Counted from the first letter of the stretch, positions 52,201 to 60,827 are shown. The stretch: 64,000 bases of DNA from Haemophilus parainfluenzae (GCF_014931275.1 NZ_CP063110.1:1038001-1102000), one strand, 5' to 3'. Notes: generated by a model from the sequence alone, not told the origin. Numbers and translations are program-made.

Positions 52201-54881
52201 AAAACAAATTTGAGACCAAATCAAGCGGCGGTGGTTTAGAAGTTGAGTTTGGCTGGGGAAATAACTGGCGTGTAAGTGGTTATGCTAATTCAGAAAAAGG
52301 TGAATCAGGCTATAAACAGGTGAAAGAGCAAGCAGGATTATTTGCTGAAGAAGGCGGATATCATGTTAATGCGAAGAATGTTCACTTAAAAGGAGCAGCG
52401 ATTACCAGTACGAATCCGGCTAATAGTGAATTAGCAACCAATAAGCTGACTTTTGAAGATATTCAAAATGAAAGTCACAGTGATGCTATGAGTATGTCAT
52501 TTAGTGCGAGCTATAGTCAGAGTGGTGGTACACCAAAAGATAATTCATCATCAGGTAGCTCTCCATTTAGCCAAATTGGCTCGAAAATGAAGGATAGCTT
52601 TTCATCAAATGGCCCAACATCTTCGTCAACGAACTTTGGTGGTGGCTTACCAATGAATGAGTCTGATTCGGATAACTCGGTGACTCGTGCAACCTTAACT
52701 GAAGGCAAGATTATCTTAAATAAAGATACTGCACCGACGCAAATTACAGCGCAGGCTTTGGGTATTAATACAGATATTAATCAAGCTAACGGTGAAGTTG
52801 ATAAGCCAAAAGATGTTAATCAAATCTTAAGCGAACAACGCCAAATTTCAGCCGCTGCAGGGAATATTAAAAGTGCGGTTAATACTTATGTTGAAAGACA
52901 ACGTGCCCCACTTTTAAAAGAAGTAGCTCGTTTGGAGGAAGAGAAAAAAGCACTTGAGGCTCGTCAAGATAAGGCGGGTGCTGAAGCTGTTGCAGAACAA
53001 TTAGCTATTGTTAAAAATGAAGCCGAACAATGGAGTGTAGGTGGTAAACATTACCGTAAGGCGAATGCGATTACTTCTACGATTATTGCTGCATTAAGTG
53101 GCCAATCTGCACAAGGTATTGCTGCTACAGCCGCATCACCTTTTGCTAATGCTTTAATTAAAGAGCAGACAATAGATAAAGAAACCGGCAAAGTAAATCT
53201 TGTTGCCAATACCGTTGCTCATGCTCTTTGGGGAGCAGTGGAAGCTAATGCTCTTGGTGGTAGTGGTACGTCAGGTGCTTTAGCTGCAGGTGTTGCAGAG
53301 CTTTCAGCTCCTGTTGTTGCGGCTATCACTCAAGCTGTAATGGCCGATTCTAAAGATATGCCTAAAACAGCAGAAAAAAACACTATTGATAAGTTAAAAA
53401 CACTTGTGGATAAAGTTAGAGCGACAGACCCAAGCCAATTATCTGATAAAGATAAAGAAATGGTTGTGGGTATCACAAGCCTTATTGGTCAAACTGTTGC
53501 CTATTCATCTGCTTCTGCTAAAGGTGCAGATTCTTACAGTGCCTCTAAAAATGGAAATATTGGAGGTATTATAGCGGAGAATGCAGTAGCAAATAATTGG
53601 CTTCTGAAAGAGGAAATTGAAGCCGCAGATAAAGCTTATGATGCTTGTAAGCGTAAGGCAGACCCTGAAGCTTGTAGAGAAAAAATTGTAAGAGAAATGA
53701 ATAATCTAGATATTAAGCGAGAGAAGGCCAAACTCGCCTTATATAGAGATCTTCAACGAGAGTATTATCAATTATATAAGCAGAATCTTTCTGCATGTGG
53801 AGGCGGGGCATCTTGTGTTGAGACTGCTGGGTATGAGGCTCGTAGAAAAATTGAAGAAATTGAAGTTCAACGTGTGAAGAAAATGTTTCCAGATGGGATG
53901 ATTACAGATAAACGTTCATTACAACGAGTCGCAGATAATTTAGTTACCGGAGGTTATTACCCAGATGGAAAATGGCCAGAAGTTTTAGCTGCTGTCCGAG
54001 ATTATGGTAAGAAACTTAGTAATCAGGTTAATAATAATGTTGATTCTATCAAGAGAATTTGGAATAAGAATTCGTTAGCTGATATTGGGAAGAAAGGCGT
54101 ACAAAAAGCTAAAGGAGAGCTCGAAAATCAAATTAAAGCAGTTAAAGATGGTGCTAAATATGTTAAAAACCTAGCAACAGACCCAATGGCTGGTCTTAAG
54201 ATAGAAGAACAGATAGAAAAATTTACTGTTAAAACGGCTTATGACCAAACTACTGCAGTTTTAGATAGCATTTCAAGTAAAATATCAGGTAAGGTATCAG
54301 GTAAGGTATCTGAAAAAGTGAACGCAAATTCTCTTGGAAATGGGAAGAATATTAAAGTAGAATCCCCAAAACCAACAAAAGAGGGGTATGTTAAACAAAA
54401 TATTAATTTAAATGATCCTAAACAGAGAAGGTCGCTAAATAAGCCTAAACCTAATACAGAATATAATTTAAGTAATGGACATTCATATCGTACGGATCAT
54501 CTGGGTCGAGTCACTGAGGCGAAGGGGCAGCTTATTTTAGATAAAGCGGAAAGGAACAACTACCAACAAAGAATAGCTGGAGGAGAGTGTCGCCTAGAAA
54601 CCGACTGTGGTGGACATTTGATCGCTTCGATGTTTAATGGTTTTGGTGGAGCCATAAATTTAACAGCTCAGGATAAAATATTAAATGGTCCGAAGGGAAG
54701 ATGGTATAAATTAGAGACTCAATGGGCAAATGCAATTAAAAAAGGAGAAAAGGTAGAGGTTCGAATAGTGCCGATTTACCAAAAAGATAGTACAAGGCCT
54801 ACAACATTCGCTGTTGTGACATCTATTAATGGTAAACAGTCACCAGGAATATATATTAACAATACACCTACAGGATATTAG
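46239..54881 (+). CDS. cdiA: Contact-dependent inhibition effector CdiA (TpsA, nuclease C-terminus)
   Basis: A 2880-residue secreted filamentous protein. The N-terminal hydrophobic signal core (FSLMLALGFVFLSPSVQA-ED) is followed by the TPS secretion domain (residues about 40-330; NPSGIQCDGCGVINAGRATF), long FHA-type beta-helix repeats (GEIEASKSIELTAKTL type), a non-repeat middle region (about 750-1100, probably receptor-binding plus YP domain) and a second FHA-repeat block. A pretoxin region is found at about 2380-2450, with ENAVANN in place of the usual VENN. The C-terminal toxin (about 2455-2880) ends in an Endonuclea_NS_2-like domain: YRTDHLGRV, DCGGHLIASMFNGFGG and KLETQWANAIKKGEKVEV. The main frame lacks the ESPR, which lies in another frame just upstream. 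The 3' part uses AGA/AGG and ATA codons more than the rest. Confidence 0.9.
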   Translation: MSSEQSKTGLFSTALSLNPIHFSLMLALGFVFLSPSVQAEDMAIRADKSAPGNQQPTVLQTGNGIPQVNIQAPSQAGVSRNQYSQFDVAEKGAVLNNARKAAQTQMAGWVQGNPNLARGEAKVILNEVNSANPSRLKGYVEVAGKKADVVIANPSGIQCDGCGVINAGRATFTTGKAEVENGELKGYRVQGGKVSVGQKGMDTSKADYTDIIADKAEIKGGVWGNKVKVTTGKNKVDRTNDSVVYVGDKNTNETDRTSESQNGQTQTYSVDVGQLGGMYAEKIHLVDNGQGLGVRNAGHIGAAAGEVKIDSQGKIVNDGFIGGSENTQLNAKKNIENRGTVYAKAQAQLNAQNIDNKQGVIAGKQVQLSANNVDNRKQSDKGSLIVASDKVSVKAKNVDNQGTKANSKTEQGIRGAQVAIIADNLSNQQGGIYTDEHANLNMTKTIDNKDGEIEASKSIELTAKTLANDGSVKTKGDLTVHLQDGLVLNNAFQAGGSLDFKTQGNLTNNSQLRVGNKLSVQAANIENTKEAEISGNETHINTNTLTNRGLIDGALTVAKAVTINNLGTGRIYGDHLALQGDTLNNLEEDNKSAVIAARERLDIGVDRVLNRNESTLLSMGKIYVGKTLDEDNQAAGKSTYVHNHNGVIEALNIYDDAKSKAITFNTGVVENKHFFLETENVDTSSTPVFEYRIGNDSTIYGKDSGVYKVKQDNKSSRLGLNRKIRDLYHIFSPDGKIESDNWHEYDYTRTVNETMVLAPKYQEGKILSGGGIDFNDARVDNQDSKVIAGGVIETADGQLNNEEFKGRTIVTDKGKVTAYYKARKKRNRFDRYYTTASDTNIYFKQNESVKDLGLFAYKENVAPEFTNNGVAGKANVGDVVLNRLTQSLDKSSLYNINPDAPSGYVIETDPRFANKQKWLSSDYMLNALQYSPDNMQKRLGDGFYELRLVNEQINQLTGRRYLEGYQNDLEQYQGLMNNGVHYAKKLNLVPGVALTEKQMSELTTDLVWMVNEEVTLPGGKKLNVLTPKIYLASNRAQVAPTGAVISGDSIVAKVTSMNNNGTLIASDLVNVYGQDLQNKGVVLADNVNLNADQKLVNLGGKIMAADSLSLYGGKSVELGATTTETQSQLGRTETGNKQVDRQSELKVTGKDGELSIQSGGDITIKAANVKSAGTVDVNAKGKLLVTTEKQSSKEHYDFSDNHHYHLDKEGEVSSVIEGKEGTRLVGQEETTLRQAKVNSEEGRTIIASQGEVKLEEGRDIEHLDRRNKQTSKGFLTKETEEMRRHHDYDLSKGSEVNGKDVIVYSQDANATVKGSSITAQDGLLVQAKNVNVKEAENNAYVEEHYEKKRSGLATSFKGGVAKIGYEKSKSNLDSKSISLEAAGSQLTGGTTTLAAENVLTVRGSDLNSQEQSDLRAKQVNLEAAKEVHHTEVHQSSKTSGFGLSMVYDPTLKAIDQYKQRQKQGGTETVVGKINSIAEAGADAVELMSRGIVPYLEHKRSKSDKTTIETTAKVTAVNAGGQLNVVASEGDIRTQGTQIAAEKGATFLASNNIELGTAENTYTQQANTSDKGFSLGDANKYLFGVHTQRENGDATQTQEVSTTISVGGNNQIVAQKGDIHAKGAKIVSEGKNQLSAAGNVVLDTAVTTQDTTQQRKGHAVGEAVISDSERFYGYNRTRFNQDGNFTHHEKAQLASLGDKVEVYAGKDYRQTSAEILSKDKASINAQNIIVDSAFNTDKYKQSESDLKFGQFTRVKSPIIDLINSIESTVKNKKASDRVQAANIMSVAAQAYNLASAFQGQGGASYLIRVESGTGVAHSRKKEDSYQHTSQGNLFNAKEIEFTARGDGSTNAQGNPQLGNINITHADITSVDEKGNRLKDSSVTFNANNLTIDPGKSTVDQHARSQSAGVEVGMAATIGAQTGIGIYARVGGSSSKTNVEGVNYTNSHLNTETLNINTQGDTTLTGTTAKAKTINANVGGNLNIASVQDENKFETKSSGGGLEVEFGWGNNWRVSGYANSEKGESGYKQVKEQAGLFAEEGGYHVNAKNVHLKGAAITSTNPANSELATNKLTFEDIQNESHSDAMSMSFSASYSQSGGTPKDNSSSGSSPFSQIGSKMKDSFSSNGPTSSSTNFGGGLPMNESDSDNSVTRATLTEGKIILNKDTAPTQITAQALGINTDINQANGEVDKPKDVNQILSEQRQISAAAGNIKSAVNTYVERQRAPLLKEVARLEEEKKALEARQDKAGAEAVAEQLAIVKNEAEQWSVGGKHYRKANAITSTIIAALSGQSAQGIAATAASPFANALIKEQTIDKETGKVNLVANTVAHALWGAVEANALGGSGTSGALAAGVAELSAPVVAAITQAVMADSKDMPKTAEKNTIDKLKTLVDKVRATDPSQLSDKDKEMVVGITSLIGQTVAYSSASAKGADSYSASKNGNIGGIIAENAVANNWLLKEEIEAADKAYDACKRKADPEACREKIVREMNNLDIKREKAKLALYRDLQREYYQLYKQNLSACGGGASCVETAGYEARRKIEEIEVQRVKKMFPDGMITDKRSLQRVADNLVTGGYYPDGKWPEVLAAVRDYGKKLSNQVNNNVDSIKRIWNKNSLADIGKKGVQKAKGELENQIKAVKDGAKYVKNLATDPMAGLKIEEQIEKFTVKTAYDQTTAVLDSISSKISGKVSGKVSEKVNANSLGNGKNIKVESPKPTKEGYVKQNINLNDPKQRRSLNKPKPNTEYNLSNGHSYRTDHLGRVTEAKGQLILDKAERNNYQQRIAGGECRLETDCGGHLIASMFNGFGGAINLTAQDKILNGPKGRWYKLETQWANAIKKGEKVEVRIVPIYQKDSTRPTTFAVVTSINGKQSPGIYINNTPTGY

Positions 54882-54883
54882 TT

Positions 54884-55309
54884 ATGCAAAAAGAAGAAAT
54901 ATATCAGAAAATCGGAGAGCTTTTATGGTCAATAATGCCTATAGAAGCGGTAAGAATTGATTTTATTGGCTCTATTTATCCAGAACACTACTCTGGTGGT
55001 TCTGCATGGGTATCAGAAGATGGTCAAATCCACTATAATGATCCTAATGAAATTGAATATGAAATAATATTGTTGATGAAAGAGTTGAAAAAAAGTACTT
55101 CTCAAGAATGGACTCAGTACACCTTTTCACTATATTCTGACATGAAATTTGATATTAAATTTGCATACATACCAGAAGAGGATAGCTGGGGATCTCTATA
55201 TATGAGAGGGATTAGCGATCTTACGTGGGAAGAAGCTGATGAACATAATATTTCTAAAGAAATATGGGAAGAGCGAGTAAAGGTAAAGGAAAAAATGCAA
55301 AAGCACTAA
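54884..55309 (+). CDS. cdiI: CdiI immunity protein, YezG family
   Basis: A 141-residue acidic cytoplasmic protein that should block the CdiA nuclease of neighbouring sister cells. Features such as IGELLWSIMPIEAVRIDFIG, the WEEADEHNISKEIWEERVK C-terminus and overall length fit the YezG/DUF600 immunity family, which is paired with Endonuclea_NS_2 toxins in other bacteria (YeeF-YezG in Bacillus). It starts 2 bases after the cdiA stop, with AGGA inside the cdiA 3' end. Confidence 0.85.
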   Translation: MQKEEIYQKIGELLWSIMPIEAVRIDFIGSIYPEHYSGGSAWVSEDGQIHYNDPNEIEYEIILLMKELKKSTSQEWTQYTFSLYSDMKFDIKFAYIPEEDSWGSLYMRGISDLTWEEADEHNISKEIWEERVKVKEKMQKH

Positions 55310-55357
55310 TTTAGCAAATTAGCATATTTTTCGGCATTTTCTTGTTATTATTTTTTG

Positions 55358-55400
55358 AAATGCGGTTAAAAATCATAATGTTTTTAACCGCACTTTATTT
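55358..55400. terminator. Inverted USS hairpin after cdiI (right flank of cdi locus)
   Basis: AAATGCGGTTAAAAA pairs with TTTTTAACCGCACTTT. The left arm has T for G in the uptake signal; the right is complete. About 35 of 40 bases resemble the hairpin at 44061-44100. Confidence 0.75.
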
Positions 55401-55487
55401 TCAGCTATTTAGCTTAAGTTTTTTGCGATTTTTGTCAAAATATGCTACTTTTTACACAGTCAATCCGACAGTAACACATTTAATTTT

Positions 55488-56384
55488 ATGAACGAAGAAC
55501 ATTCGAGTAATCAAACTGAAACAACTAAAAAATCTTTTTTCCAATCACTTATTGGTCGTTTTTTCCAAGGTGAGTTGAAAAACCGTGAAGAACTCGTCGA
55601 AGTGATTCGCGATTCAGAACAAAACGATTTAATCGATCAAAACACTCGTGAGATGATTGAAGGGGTAATGGAAATCGCAGAGCTTCGCGTACGCGATATC
55701 ATGATTCCTCGCTCGCAAATCGTATTTATTGAATCGAATCAAGATCTTGATGCCTGCTTGAATACCATTATTGAATCAGCCCACTCTCGTTTTCCTGTGA
55801 TTGCAGATACGGATGACCGCGATAATATTGAAGGTATTTTACACGCAAAAGATTTGCTTAAGTTTTTACGTGAAGATGCGGAAGAGTTCGAACTTTCCAA
55901 GTTGTTACGTCCAGTTGTGATTGTGCCGGAAAGTAAACGTGTCGATCGTATGCTAAAAGATTTTCGCTCTGAGCGTTTCCATATGGCGATTGTGGTGGAT
56001 GAGTTTGGTGCGGTATCAGGTTTGGTGACTATCGAAGATATTCTCGAACAAATTGTCGGTGATATTGAAGACGAATTTGATGAGGAAGATGTCGCAGATA
56101 TTCGTCAGCTTTCTCGTCACACTTATGCGGTGCGAGCGCTAACGGATATTGATGATTTTAATGCACAATTTAATACGCATTTTGATGATGAAGAAGTGGA
56201 TACCATTGGTGGTTTAATCATGCAAGCCTTTGGGTATTTGCCTAAACGCGGTGAAGAAATTACCTTAGAAAATATTCAATTTAAAGTGACTTCAGCCGAT
56301 AGTCGCCGTTTAATTCAGGTACGCGTAACCGTGCCAGATGAGCATTTGTCGGATATGGAAGGTGTAGAAGAACAAGCTGAGTAA
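55488..56384 (+). CDS. corC: CorC/HlyC-family CBS-domain protein
   Basis: A 298-residue cytoplasmic protein with two CBS domains ([18 protein letters not shown] and [21 protein letters not shown]) and a C-terminal CorC_HlyC domain ([20 protein letters not shown]). CorC is annotated as a Mg2+/Co2+ efflux accessory protein. It lies 178 bases after cdiI behind the flanking hairpin and immediately upstream of lnt. Confidence 0.94.
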   Translation: MNEEHSSNQTETTKKSFFQSLIGRFFQGELKNREELVEVIRDSEQNDLIDQNTREMIEGVMEIAELRVRDIMIPRSQIVFIESNQDLDACLNTIIESAHSRFPVIADTDDRDNIEGILHAKDLLKFLREDAEEFELSKLLRPVVIVPESKRVDRMLKDFRSERFHMAIVVDEFGAVSGLVTIEDILEQIVGDIEDEFDEEDVADIRQLSRHTYAVRALTDIDDFNAQFNTHFDDEEVDTIGGLIMQAFGYLPKRGEEITLENIQFKVTSADSRRLIQVRVTVPDEHLSDMEGVEEQAE

Positions 56385-56410
56385 GTTACTCAGTTTGACC
56401 GTATTCTTAG

Positions 56411-56446
56411 CCCCCTCTTTGCTAAAGAGGGGGAATGTTTTTTTGT
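56411..56446 (+). terminator. Hairpin between corC and lnt
   Basis: CCCCCTCTTT / AAAGAGGGGG with loop GCT and a T-run (GTTTTTTTG). It ends within 5-13 bases of possible lnt starts, so it may also act on lnt translation. Confidence 0.8.
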
Positions 56447-56458
56447 AGTATGGATAAA

Positions 56459-57991
56459 ATGAATAAATTAGTCGTTTATCTTATAGCCTTGATTTCTGGC
56501 GTAATTGGCGTATTTGCCTTTTCGCCGTTTGATTATTGGGGATTAGCCTATGTATCCTTAGGCGGATTACTTTTTGTGGCGAAAAATGCCAAAAAATCAA
56601 CCGCACTTTTGGCCACCTTTTTGTGGTCGATGGGCTTTTTCTGTTTTGGTGTAAGTTGGTTAAATGTCAGCATTCATCAATTTGGTGGCGCTTCCCTTGG
56701 TGTGAGTTATCTCTTGGTGGGCTTACTTTCGGCTTACCTTGCACTTTATCCAATGCTTTTCACTTATTTAGTCCAGCGTTTTCAGGTGCAAAGTGCAGTC
56801 ATTTTTGCCGCGATTTGGACATTGACTGAATTCTTGCGTGGATGGGTGTTTACCGGTTTTCCATGGTTACAATTTGGTTATACCCAAATCGACAGTCCAT
56901 TTTACGGCATCGCGCCGATTTTTGGTGTCACTGGGATGACATTCTTTACCGTTTGGGCAAGTGCGGTCATTTTTAATCTTGTTTTTTCACTATCGAAAAA
57001 ACAATGGAATTTAGTCGGCGTGAATGCATTGCTATTATTGGTTGTGGGTGGATTAAGTGCTTATGCAGGTAAGGTGAATTTTGTTCAACCCAAAGAGGGT
57101 AAAGGACTAACTGTCACGCTTGCACAAGGTAATATTGAGCAAAATTTAAAATGGGATCCTGAATATCTTTATGCCACGGTAGATATCTATCAAAAACAAA
57201 TTTTGGCGCATTTAGGCAAGTCTGATTTGATTATTTTACCTGAGTCTGCATTGCCAACTTTGGAAAATGCCATTACGCCATTTTTTGAGGCCTTAGATAA
57301 AGTTGCAAAAGAGAAAAACACGGAAGTGATGATTGGTACCGTATATCGTGATGAACAAAGCGGTAAGTTATTAAATTCGATTGTGACGGCAGGGAATCCT
57401 GATTTCCCTTATGAATTAACGACAAAAAATCGTTATAGCAAACATCATCTCGTGCCATTTGGTGAGTACGTGCCGTTAGAAAGTTTGTTGCGTCCACTTA
57501 ATTCCGTATTTAATTTGCCAATGTCAGCGTTCCAAAGTGGCGATGCGGTACAGCCATCTTTTATGGCAAAACAACATGCTTTTGCGCCAGCGATTTGTTA
57601 TGAAATTATTTTTGGTGAGCAACTTCGTGAAAATCTGAAAAAAGAAACAGATTATTTGCTGACGATTTCTAATGATGCATGGTTTGGTGATAGTATTGGC
57701 CCTTGGCAGCATTTACAAATGGCTAGAATGCGCGCGCTCGAATTAGGTAAACCATTAATTCGTGCAACGAATACGGGGATTTCAGTGTTTATTGATGCAA
57801 AAGGCAACATTGAAGCGCAAGCGCCTCAATTTGAGGAAACAACGCTGACCCATAAAATGGTGCCAACAGAAGGCAAAACGCCTTATGCAGCATTGGGTAA
57901 TTTACCTATTTATGTGTTGTCATTGATTTTTGTGTTATTACGTGGCTTCACGACGTTATTAAAACGCCGCTTGAACCTTTCACAAAAATAG
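56459..57991 (+). CDS. lnt: Apolipoprotein N-acyltransferase
   Basis: Lnt adds the third acyl chain to lipoproteins in the inner membrane. The protein has several N-terminal helices and a nitrilase-like domain in the periplasm. Catalytic residues are Glu in IILPESALP, Lys in KHHLVPFGEYVP and Cys in FAPAICYEIIFGE. The start is uncertain: ATGs at 56435, 56450 and 56459 are in frame. I chose 56459 (MNKLVVYLIALISG) because GGAT lies 5 bases before it, and the two others sit in or just after the terminator hairpin. Confidence 0.93.
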   Translation: MNKLVVYLIALISGVIGVFAFSPFDYWGLAYVSLGGLLFVAKNAKKSTALLATFLWSMGFFCFGVSWLNVSIHQFGGASLGVSYLLVGLLSAYLALYPMLFTYLVQRFQVQSAVIFAAIWTLTEFLRGWVFTGFPWLQFGYTQIDSPFYGIAPIFGVTGMTFFTVWASAVIFNLVFSLSKKQWNLVGVNALLLLVVGGLSAYAGKVNFVQPKEGKGLTVTLAQGNIEQNLKWDPEYLYATVDIYQKQILAHLGKSDLIILPESALPTLENAITPFFEALDKVAKEKNTEVMIGTVYRDEQSGKLLNSIVTAGNPDFPYELTTKNRYSKHHLVPFGEYVPLESLLRPLNSVFNLPMSAFQSGDAVQPSFMAKQHAFAPAICYEIIFGEQLRENLKKETDYLLTISNDAWFGDSIGPWQHLQMARMRALELGKPLIRATNTGISVFIDAKGNIEAQAPQFEETTLTHKMVPTEGKTPYAALGNLPIYVLSLIFVLLRGFTTLLKRRLNLSQK

Positions 57992-58062
57992 CAGTCAAAA
58001 CGACCGCACTTTTTTAACGTGAGAGAAAATAAATTTCTTCTTATAAAACCAATGAGATTTTA

Positions 58063-58857
58063 ATGAATAAAAATCTAATCGAAGTCAAAAACCTGACCTT
58101 CAAACGAGGTGAGCGTGTGATTTACGATAACCTGAATTTGAAAGTCCAACAGGGCAAAATTACGGCCATTATGGGGCCATCAGGGATCGGGAAAACCACG
58201 CTACTGAAATTAATTGGCGGTCAGTTGCACCCTGAGCAAGGCGAGATTTTGTTTGATGGACAAGATATTTGTCGTCTTTCAAATCGAGAGCTTTATGAAG
58301 TGCGTAAACGCATGGGAATGTTATTCCAATCAGGTGCATTATTTACGGATATTTCAACGTTTGATAACGTGGCATTTCCGATTCGCGAGCATACGCGTTT
58401 GCCAGAAAGTCTAATTCGTCAAATTGTGTTGATGAAATTAGAAGCGGTGGGCTTACGCGGTGCGGCAGATTTGATGCCTTCAGAGCTTTCTGGGGGGATG
58501 GCGCGTCGTGCTGCATTAGCGCGTGCGATTGCACTTGACCCGGATTTAATCATGTTTGATGAGCCGTTTACGGGGCAAGATCCAATCAGCATGGGCGTAA
58601 TTGTGAGTTTAATTAAACGCTTAAATGAAGCGCTGAACTTAACGTCTATCGTGGTTTCTCATGATGTAAATGAAATATTAAGTATTGCAGATTATGCCTA
58701 TATTATTGCGGATAAGCATGTGATCGCTGAAGGAACATCAGAACAACTGCTTGCTAGCCAAGATCCTCAAGTGGTGCAGTTCTTAAAAGGCGAAGCGGAT
58801 GGACCGGTGAGATTCCATTATCCAGCAAAAGATTATGTGGAGGAATTATTTAAATGA
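58063..58857 (+). CDS. mlaF: Phospholipid transport ATPase MlaF
   Basis: The ABC ATPase of the Mla system, which maintains outer-membrane lipid asymmetry. 264 residues. Walker [17 protein letters not shown], signature [16 protein letters not shown], Walker [14 protein letters not shown]. The family C-terminal tail is present. Its stop overlaps the mlaE start (ATGA). Confidence 0.97.
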   Translation: MNKNLIEVKNLTFKRGERVIYDNLNLKVQQGKITAIMGPSGIGKTTLLKLIGGQLHPEQGEILFDGQDICRLSNRELYEVRKRMGMLFQSGALFTDISTFDNVAFPIREHTRLPESLIRQIVLMKLEAVGLRGAADLMPSELSGGMARRAALARAIALDPDLIMFDEPFTGQDPISMGVIVSLIKRLNEALNLTSIVVSHDVNEILSIADYAYIIADKHVIAEGTSEQLLASQDPQVVQFLKGEADGPVRFHYPAKDYVEELFK

Positions 58858-59639
58858 TCGTTGATATGATTTCTTCACTTGGACGAAGCGTAATCAAGTT
58901 TTTCCGTGCATTAGGCCGATCAGGCTTTATGTTGTTCGGTGCGTTAGTCGGTAAGCCACAAATTCGTCAACATTTTCCTTTATTAGTGAAGCAGTTATAC
59001 GCATTAGGTGTACAGTCTTTATTAATTATCCTGCTTTCAGGTTTATTTATTGGGATGGTGTTAGGCTTACAAGGCTATGTAGTCTTGGTAGATTTTTCTG
59101 CAGAAACCAGCCTTGGACAACTTGTGGCACTGTCTTTATTACGTGAATTAGGCCCAGTAGTGACCGCACTTTTATTTGCGGGTCGTGCAGGTTCAGCGTT
59201 AACGGCTGAAATTGGCTTAATGAAAGCCACAGAACAACTTTCCAGCCTTGAAATGATGGCCGTCGATCCACTACGTCGTGTGATTGCGCCGCGTTTTTGG
59301 GCGGGCGTGATTGCGATGCCAATTCTTGCGATTCTCTTTACCGCGATTGGTATTTGGGGCGGATCGCTTGTTGGCGTGGATTGGAAAGGTGTGGATGCAG
59401 GTAGCTTCTGGTCAGTGATGCAAAATGCAGTGAGCTGGAGCTATGACATTCTAAACGGATTTATTAAAAGCGTATTTTTCGCCATTGCGGTGGTGTGGAT
59501 TGCGTTATTCAATGGTTATGATTGTATTCCAACATCTGAAGGTATCAGTCAAGCCACAACCAGAACGGTTGTCCACGCATCACTTGTGGTACTTGGGCTC
59601 GATTTCATCTTAACTGCCATTATGTTTGGGGCAGGCTAA
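58854..59639 (+). CDS. mlaE: Phospholipid transport permease MlaE
   Basis: An inner-membrane permease, 261 residues, five or six helices, MlaE/YrbE family. Motifs are [20 protein letters not shown] and [23 protein letters not shown] overlaps the mlaF stop by 4 bases. A USS encodes TAL in VTALLFAGR. Confidence 0.97.
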   Translation: MIVDMISSLGRSVIKFFRALGRSGFMLFGALVGKPQIRQHFPLLVKQLYALGVQSLLIILLSGLFIGMVLGLQGYVVLVDFSAETSLGQLVALSLLRELGPVVTALLFAGRAGSALTAEIGLMKATEQLSSLEMMAVDPLRRVIAPRFWAGVIAMPILAILFTAIGIWGGSLVGVDWKGVDAGSFWSVMQNAVSWSYDILNGFIKSVFFAIAVVWIALFNGYDCIPTSEGISQATTRTVVHASLVVLGLDFILTAIMFGAG

Positions 59640-59651
59640 TAGGGTATTTTT

Positions 59652-60158
59652 ATGCGACAAACAATTAAATATGAATTTTGGGTAGGCTTATTTTTACTAC
59701 TCGGTATCGCTGCGTTAGTATTTCTAGGCTTACGCGTAGCAAATGTACAAGGTTTTGGTGAAACAAAATCTTACACAGTGACTGCAACTTTTGACAATAT
59801 TGGTGGACTAAAAGTCCGTGCACCACTTAAACTTGGTGGGGTAGTCATTGGTCGCGTGTCTGATATTACATTAGACGAAAAATCTTACTTGCCAAAAGTC
59901 AGTATTGCGATTAATGAAGAATATAAAGAAATTCCGGAAAACAGTTCGTTATCGATCAAAACATCGGGATTATTGGGCGAACAATATATCGCCTTAAGTA
60001 TGGGCTTTGATGATGGTGAAACCGCAATGTTAAAAAACGGTAGCCAAATTCAAGACACTAAATCCGCAATGGTATTGGAAGATTTAATCGGCCAGTTCCT
60101 TTACGGTGATAAAAAATCAGACGGTAATGCTGACAAAGCAGAATCAGATGTAAAATAA
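59652..60158 (+). CDS. mlaD: MCE-domain protein MlaD
   Basis: A substrate-binding ring subunit anchored in the inner membrane. 168 residues with one N-terminal helix (about 7-27) and an MCE domain (FDNIGGLKVRAPLKLGGVVIG; TSGLLGEQYIALSMG). It starts 12 bases after mlaE. Confidence 0.97.
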   Translation: MRQTIKYEFWVGLFLLLGIAALVFLGLRVANVQGFGETKSYTVTATFDNIGGLKVRAPLKLGGVVIGRVSDITLDEKSYLPKVSIAINEEYKEIPENSSLSIKTSGLLGEQYIALSMGFDDGETAMLKNGSQIQDTKSAMVLEDLIGQFLYGDKKSDGNADKAESDVK

Positions 60159-60179
60159 TAATCTTTATTTAGGAGATTT

Positions 60180-60827
60180 ATGATGAAATTTACTCAGTTA
60201 AAAAAATGGTTTAGCGTAATGGCATTTGCAGTGACCGCACTTTTTGTGACTCAAACTGTACGTGCAGAAACAAGTCCTTATGTGTTGATGCAACAAGCAT
60301 CAGATAAGTTATTTGCCGATATCAAAAACAATCAGGCAAAAATTAAAAAGGATCCAAACTATTTACGTACCATCGTGCGTAACGATTTATTACCTTACGT
60401 GCAAGTAAACTATGCGGGTTCTTTGGTGTTAGGTTCACACTTTAAATCAACCACACCAGAACAACGTGAAAAATTCTTTAAAGCATTCAGCGATTTTATC
60501 GAACAAGCTTACGCGCAAGTGTTAACCGCTTACACGGATCAAAATATTCAAATTGAACCGGCTAAAGAAGTAGGCGACAAAAACCTTGTGAGCATTCGTG
60601 TCAATATCATGCAAAATGGTGGACAAGCGCCAATTAAATTAGATTTTAAATGGCGTAAAAACAGTAAAACTGGCGAATGGCAAGCTTATGATATGGTTGC
60701 TGAAGGCGTGAGCATGGTTGTTACCAAACAAAATGAATGGAGCGGTATCTTACGTCAACAAGGTATTGATGCATTAACTGCTCAAATTCAAAAATCTGCT
60801 GCAGCACCAGTGACATTGAGCAAATAA
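60180..60827 (+). CDS. mlaC: Periplasmic phospholipid-binding protein MlaC
   Basis: A periplasmic carrier between MlaA-OmpC and MlaFEDB. 215 residues with signal peptide ending near VRA-ETSPY. MQQASDKLFADIKNNQAKI is typical. TTAGGAGAT precedes the double ATG. The USS encodes TAL inside the signal peptide. Confidence 0.97.
   Translation: MMKFTQLKKWFSVMAFAVTALFVTQTVRAETSPYVLMQQASDKLFADIKNNQAKIKKDPNYLRTIVRNDLLPYVQVNYAGSLVLGSHFKSTTPEQREKFFKAFSDFIEQAYAQVLTAYTDQNIQIEPAKEVGDKNLVSIRVNIMQNGGQAPIKLDFKWRKNSKTGEWQAYDMVAEGVSMVVTKQNEWSGILRQQGIDALTAQIQKSAAAPVTLSK

Noticed and set aside
46239..54881. CRISPR or DNA-level tandem repeat array in cdiA
   Set aside because: The repeats are degenerate protein-level beta-helix repeats of FHA type; no spacer-repeat alternation at DNA level.
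44061..55400. Insertion sequence or prophage carrying the cdi locus
   Set aside because: No transposase, integrase, tRNA-edge duplication or clear terminal inverted repeat with target duplication was found; only USS-type hairpins flank it.
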